A DNA stretch of 64,000 nt, from the NCBI GenBank assembly GCA_017531305.1, contig JAFXLG010000044.1, positions 1 to 64,000 of the forward strand, written 5' to 3'. The position numbers and the translations under genes were made by a program. Below the pieces are notes generated by a model. It was given only the letters and a program-made list of their open reading frames with translations. It ran no database searches and was not told the DNA's origin. Shown piece after piece: positions 61,376 through 64,000 of this stretch; position 1 is the first letter of the stretch; each line of letters starts with the position of its first letter. Source of the stretch: Alistipes sp. (GTDB taxonomy: Bacteria > Bacteroidota > Bacteroidia > Bacteroidales > Rikenellaceae).

Positions 61376-62620
61376 ATGAAATTTTTGTTTTTAATCTTGT
61401 TTTTGGGCTTGTCTTTGCAGACTAAGGCTCAGATATCGTTGGTGGAGTTTAGAAATGTGGTAAAGGAGGGTAGTCTGGAGATAATGAATGCTCAGGTGGG
61501 TGTGGATAAAAGTCTCTCGGAGCTGAAGCTGGCGCGAAAGGATCATTACCCTGCACTCTCGGCGGATGGAAATTTCAATACGGGATTTCGCCGAGACGCA
61601 GATGCCGATTTGTGGCAATTTGCCATAGAGCCTCGCATCGAGCAGACTATCTATGCTGGTGGTGGCATCCGTGCTGCCTCGCGTATGGCGGAGATAGGTT
61701 ATTATTCATCCTTAGAGGAGTATCGCAACATGGAGTTGGAGATGCGCTATCAGGCAGATTATGCCTATTGGTCGGTCTCGGCAATGGAACTCTATATGGG
61801 AGCTACGGCGGAATATGTGAAGATCATTCGTTCGTTGTATGGCGTGGTCAAGGAGCGTTTTTCTGAAGGTTTAGTCTCCAAAAGCGATATGTTACAGGTA
61901 GAGGCACGACTCAGTGAGGCGGAGTATTCGCAGATTGCCATGCAAAAGAATTATGAGATAGCGGTTCATCGTTTCAATAATCTGCAAGGTGTTGCCGATA
62001 CCGCCAAGGTGGTGCTGGTGAACTCCATAATAGACTCGCTGCCTATCCCTAAGCGAGAGAGTGCTGAGGATATTATTCCTCGCCGTCCCGATGTTGAGAT
62101 GGCTCAGGCTGCCATACGCTCGGCAGAACAGAGCGTTGTTGTGGCTCGTGCCGCATATCTGCCTCGTTTGTCTGTGGGGGTGAGAGGCTCATGGCAGACC
62201 TATTCGCCTAATAATTCGGGAGAGACCTATTTGGATGGAGCGTTTGTCGTAGGGGTAAATGTGCCGATATTTCAATTCGGTAAACGCCGTCATGCTGTGG
62301 CTTCGGCGCGGGCTGATCTAAGGCGCGAGATAAACATATTGGATGATCTGCACGATGTGGTCTCTTACGAAGAGGCAGATGGTTGGAGTGCTTTGGAGAG
62401 TAGCTTTAGTCAGATGCAATCCTCGTTGCATAATCTGGAGATCGCGGGCGAAAACCTCTCAATATCGACATATTCGTACAACGAGGGGCAAGCCACCGTG
62501 CTTGATGTTTTGCAGGCGCAGATAAGTTGGATTCAGATCTATACCAATGCCATCACCGCGCGATTCAACTATGCTGTGGCGTGGTCGAATTATAATAAAG
62601 TTACGGCACGCGAGATGTAA
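61376..62620 (+). CDS. TolC-family outer-membrane efflux channel
   Basis: A 414-residue exported protein (signal peptide to about residue 19, QTKAQ). The two repeated halves of coiled-coil hairpins and barrel strands are seen; RRPDVEMAQAAIRSAEQSVVVARAAYLPRLSV is the conserved second-half start and NEGQATVLDVLQAQ the end. It completes a three-part pump with the two genes before it. Confidence 0.93.
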   Translation: MKFLFLILFLGLSLQTKAQISLVEFRNVVKEGSLEIMNAQVGVDKSLSELKLARKDHYPALSADGNFNTGFRRDADADLWQFAIEPRIEQTIYAGGGIRAASRMAEIGYYSSLEEYRNMELEMRYQADYAYWSVSAMELYMGATAEYVKIIRSLYGVVKERFSEGLVSKSDMLQVEARLSEAEYSQIAMQKNYEIAVHRFNNLQGVADTAKVVLVNSIIDSLPIPKRESAEDIIPRRPDVEMAQAAIRSAEQSVVVARAAYLPRLSVGVRGSWQTYSPNNSGETYLDGAFVVGVNVPIFQFGKRRHAVASARADLRREINILDDLHDVVSYEEADGWSALESSFSQMQSSLHNLEIAGENLSISTYSYNEGQATVLDVLQAQISWIQIYTNAITARFNYAVAWSNYNKVTAREM

Positions 62621-62635
62621 AGTTTTAGTCGTTGC

Positions 62636-62684
62636 TTCAAAGAAAAAGGGGTTGTCCTTCAGAATCATGTTGGACAACCCCTCG
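62636..62684. terminator. Bidirectional terminator, repeat family copy C
   Basis: 62647-62657 pairs perfectly with 62672-62682 (same AGGGGTTGTCC arm and 14-base loop length as copy B). It separates the efflux operon from the convergent OsmC gene. Confidence 0.85.
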
Positions 62685-62716
62685 CTTTGCTTATAGATAG
62701 GAATATGTTGTGCCGA

Positions 62717-63127
62717 TCAGAGCTTTACGGTCTCGGTGCTGACGATGGCTATATCGTGAGAGACGGGCGCGATTTTACGCAGCATAGCGATCATGCCACA
62801 ATGTTTCTCCTGCGCCATTTCGATAGCGGAGCTTACGCTATTCTGGTCGGAGAGTGATTTGCACTCCACGTTATAACTTATCTTGAAACTTGTGAAGATG
62901 CTTTCGGCTTGGAGTGTAGGTGTGTTAAGATCTCCTTCGGCTGTGATCTCAAGATTCTTAGGCATAATGTTACTCTTCGCAAGTAGGCTCATGATGGTAA
63001 AACCCGCACACTGGGCTGTCGCGCATAGTAACAGAGCCTTTGGATTCAGATTCTCGATTTTAAGTGTGCCACAAGGCTGGAATTTGCCGTTTTTGAGGCA
63101 AATCGTAACTTTTTGATGGTTATTCAT
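62717..63127 (-). CDS. OsmC/Ohr-family protein
   Basis: A 136-residue protein of the OsmC fold. One cysteine pair candidate lies in CATAQCAGF (helix) and another cysteine in EKHCGMIAML, positions used for peroxide reduction in the family. The protein is close to the length of OsmC/YhfA types. It may reduce organic peroxides; YhfA-like members have no known substrate. It stands alone between convergent and divergent neighbours. Confidence 0.85.
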   Translation of the reverse strand: MNNHQKVTICLKNGKFQPCGTLKIENLNPKALLLCATAQCAGFTIMSLLAKSNIMPKNLEITAEGDLNTPTLQAESIFTSFKISYNVECKSLSDQNSVSSAIEMAQEKHCGMIAMLRKIAPVSHDIAIVSTETVKL

Positions 63128-63221
63128 GTTAAAAATTAATTTGTTGGTTGATTTATCTTTTCAGGCAATGTAATAAGTGTGCCTTTATCACAATTTATGG
63201 GCAACAATAATCGTTCCTATG

Positions 63222-63252
63222 TTGTGTAAATAGCATAAAAATATTACCTTTG
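63222..63252 (+). promoter_or_regulatory. Promoter of the TPR-protein gene
   Basis: TTG (63222-63224), 20 bases, TACCTTTG (63245-63252); start codon 25 bases later. Confidence 0.75.
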
Positions 63253-63276
63253 TCGGATATAATAGCATGTTGGACT

Positions 63277-64000
63277 ATGAATAGAAAAATGTTGATATTG
63301 GCTACGTTACTGCTCTGGGTTTGCGGTTTTGAGGCTTCGGCTCAGAACTTGGATGGTGAGCAGAGATTTCGCCGTGCAGTTTCGCTATATGATTTTGGAC
63401 ATATTATCGAGTCCAGAACTGAGTTGCAGAGTCTCAGAGGGGATCTCTCGGAGATAAAGGATCGTCTGCTTTTGGAGAAGACCGATTATTATCTGGCGTT
63501 GTGTGACTCTGAGTTGAAGATGAAAGATTCGGAGGGTCGACTAAAGCGTTTCTTGGCTAAATATCAAGGCTCATCTTTTGCCAACGAAGTGCAGTTTGCT
63601 TTGGCTTCGTACTATTGTGCCGAGGGTGATGAGCGTTCTTTAGAAGAGCTTGAGAAGGTAAATTATAAATCGCTTACCCCTCAGCAGAAGGATCGCTATG
63701 ATCTGAGAATGGGTTATATGGCTTTTATGAAGGGCGATTATCCTGCAGCCGAGACCTATTTTGGTCGTATTACTTCGGCTGGTGATTATTCCGATCATGC
63801 TACCTACTATAAGTCTTACATGGCTTATGCTGCATCGCGTTTTGATGAGGCGCGTAATGGTTTTACAACTCTGTTGCGCAGTCCTTTGTATCGAGATCTG
63901 ATGCCATTCTACCTTTTGCAGATCGAGTTTAAGAGTGGCAATTATCAGGCAGTGGCGGAGAAGGGTGTTGATCTGATAAACTTTACCACCCGAGAGCAGG
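63277..64000 (+). CDS. Exported TPR-repeat protein, cut by the window end
   Basis: The reading frame from ATG at 63277 stays open to the last base (241 codons, no stop). It begins MNRKMLILATLLLWVCGFEA with a signal peptide ending near ASAQ (residue 22). Helical repeats with TPR-like spacing follow (FANEVQFALASYYCAEGD, DLRMGYMAFMKGDYPAAETYF, ATYYKSYMAYAASRFDEARNGF). It resembles the N-terminal part of large tetratricopeptide proteins of Bacteroidota; full length and function are unknown. Confidence 0.85.
   Translation, partial: MNRKMLILATLLLWVCGFEASAQNLDGEQRFRRAVSLYDFGHIIESRTELQSLRGDLSEIKDRLLLEKTDYYLALCDSELKMKDSEGRLKRFLAKYQGSSFANEVQFALASYYCAEGDERSLEELEKVNYKSLTPQQKDRYDLRMGYMAFMKGDYPAAETYFGRITSAGDYSDHATYYKSYMAYAASRFDEARNGFTTLLRSPLYRDLMPFYLLQIEFKSGNYQAVAEKGVDLINFTTREQ

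Overview
The window looks like the chromosome of a gut- or rumen-type member of the Bacteroidales (Bacteroidota). Many genes are preceded by the phylum's own promoter type (TTTG or TTG, 18-22 bases, then TAnnTTTG), secreted polysaccharide-degrading enzymes are abundant, and several proteins are typical of the phylum (large secreted GH95, GH97 and GH36 enzymes, a pRiA4b-like acidic protein in the miaA operon, a DoxX/thioredoxin-like protein after tmk). I cannot name the genus; Rikenellaceae-like is only a guess. No IS element, prophage, CRISPR array, SusC/SusD pair or origin is visible.

Layout. 1-170: the end of an rRNA operon (5S rRNA and its terminator), followed by an inverted partial copy of that end. 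381-2777: a solitary, A+T-rich gene for a fused nuclease-methyltransferase, probably imported. 2892-13805: a five-gene xylan-degradation operon read leftwards (GH43-CBM6-CE1, GH10-CE1, GH43, GH97, CE6-GH95). 13806-14420: a gap holding a 126-base rod-like RNA fold. 14421-18343: an operon for an acyltransferase, pyrophosphatase, L-serine dehydratase and a secreted sugar isomerase-like protein. 18431-29434: housekeeping genes (rmuC, a HAD phosphatase, a dicarboxylate/amino-acid symporter, rdgB, tRNA-Leu, miaA, a MalY-type lyase, a YgjP-like peptidase, rlmB, an ABC-F protein, rpe). 29587-33470: two tandem outer-membrane barrels, a GH36 alpha-galactosidase and a divergent pyrophosphatase-like gene.

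33526-37349: an operon with two sister membrane proteins and a winged-helix regulator, an unidentified structured RNA gene with its own promoter, a GNAT acetyltransferase and a ROK repressor. 37689-44407: fabD, a GH5 glucanase, metK under a probable SAM-II riboswitch, a clan-A glycosidase-like protein and an HtrA protease. 45021-50833: aldo/keto reductase, esterase, tRNA-Ser, a CAT-like acetyltransferase, a DUF5009-type membrane protein and a beta-lactamase-like hydrolase. 51100-57235: sufBCDS, with an unusually short SufD, then tmk and a DoxX protein. 57302-62620: an RND efflux operon. 62717-64000: an OsmC protein and the start of a TPR lipid-independent exported protein cut by the window end.

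How the genes work together. The 2892-13805 cluster covers xylan from backbone (GH10) through arabinose/xylose trimming (two GH43) and ester removal (two CE1, one CE6) to galactose-type side chains (GH97, GH95). GH36, GH5 and the clan-A protein elsewhere widen the range to galactosides and beta-glucans. Convergent gene pairs are closed by strong hairpin terminators, four of which belong to one repeated sequence family. The most notable signals outside known genes are the RNA rod at 14191-14316, the RNA gene at 35316-35575, the SAM-II-like leader of metK, two adjacent perfect palindromes inside the methyltransferase gene, and a terminator-like hairpin at the extreme 5' end of the efflux mRNA.
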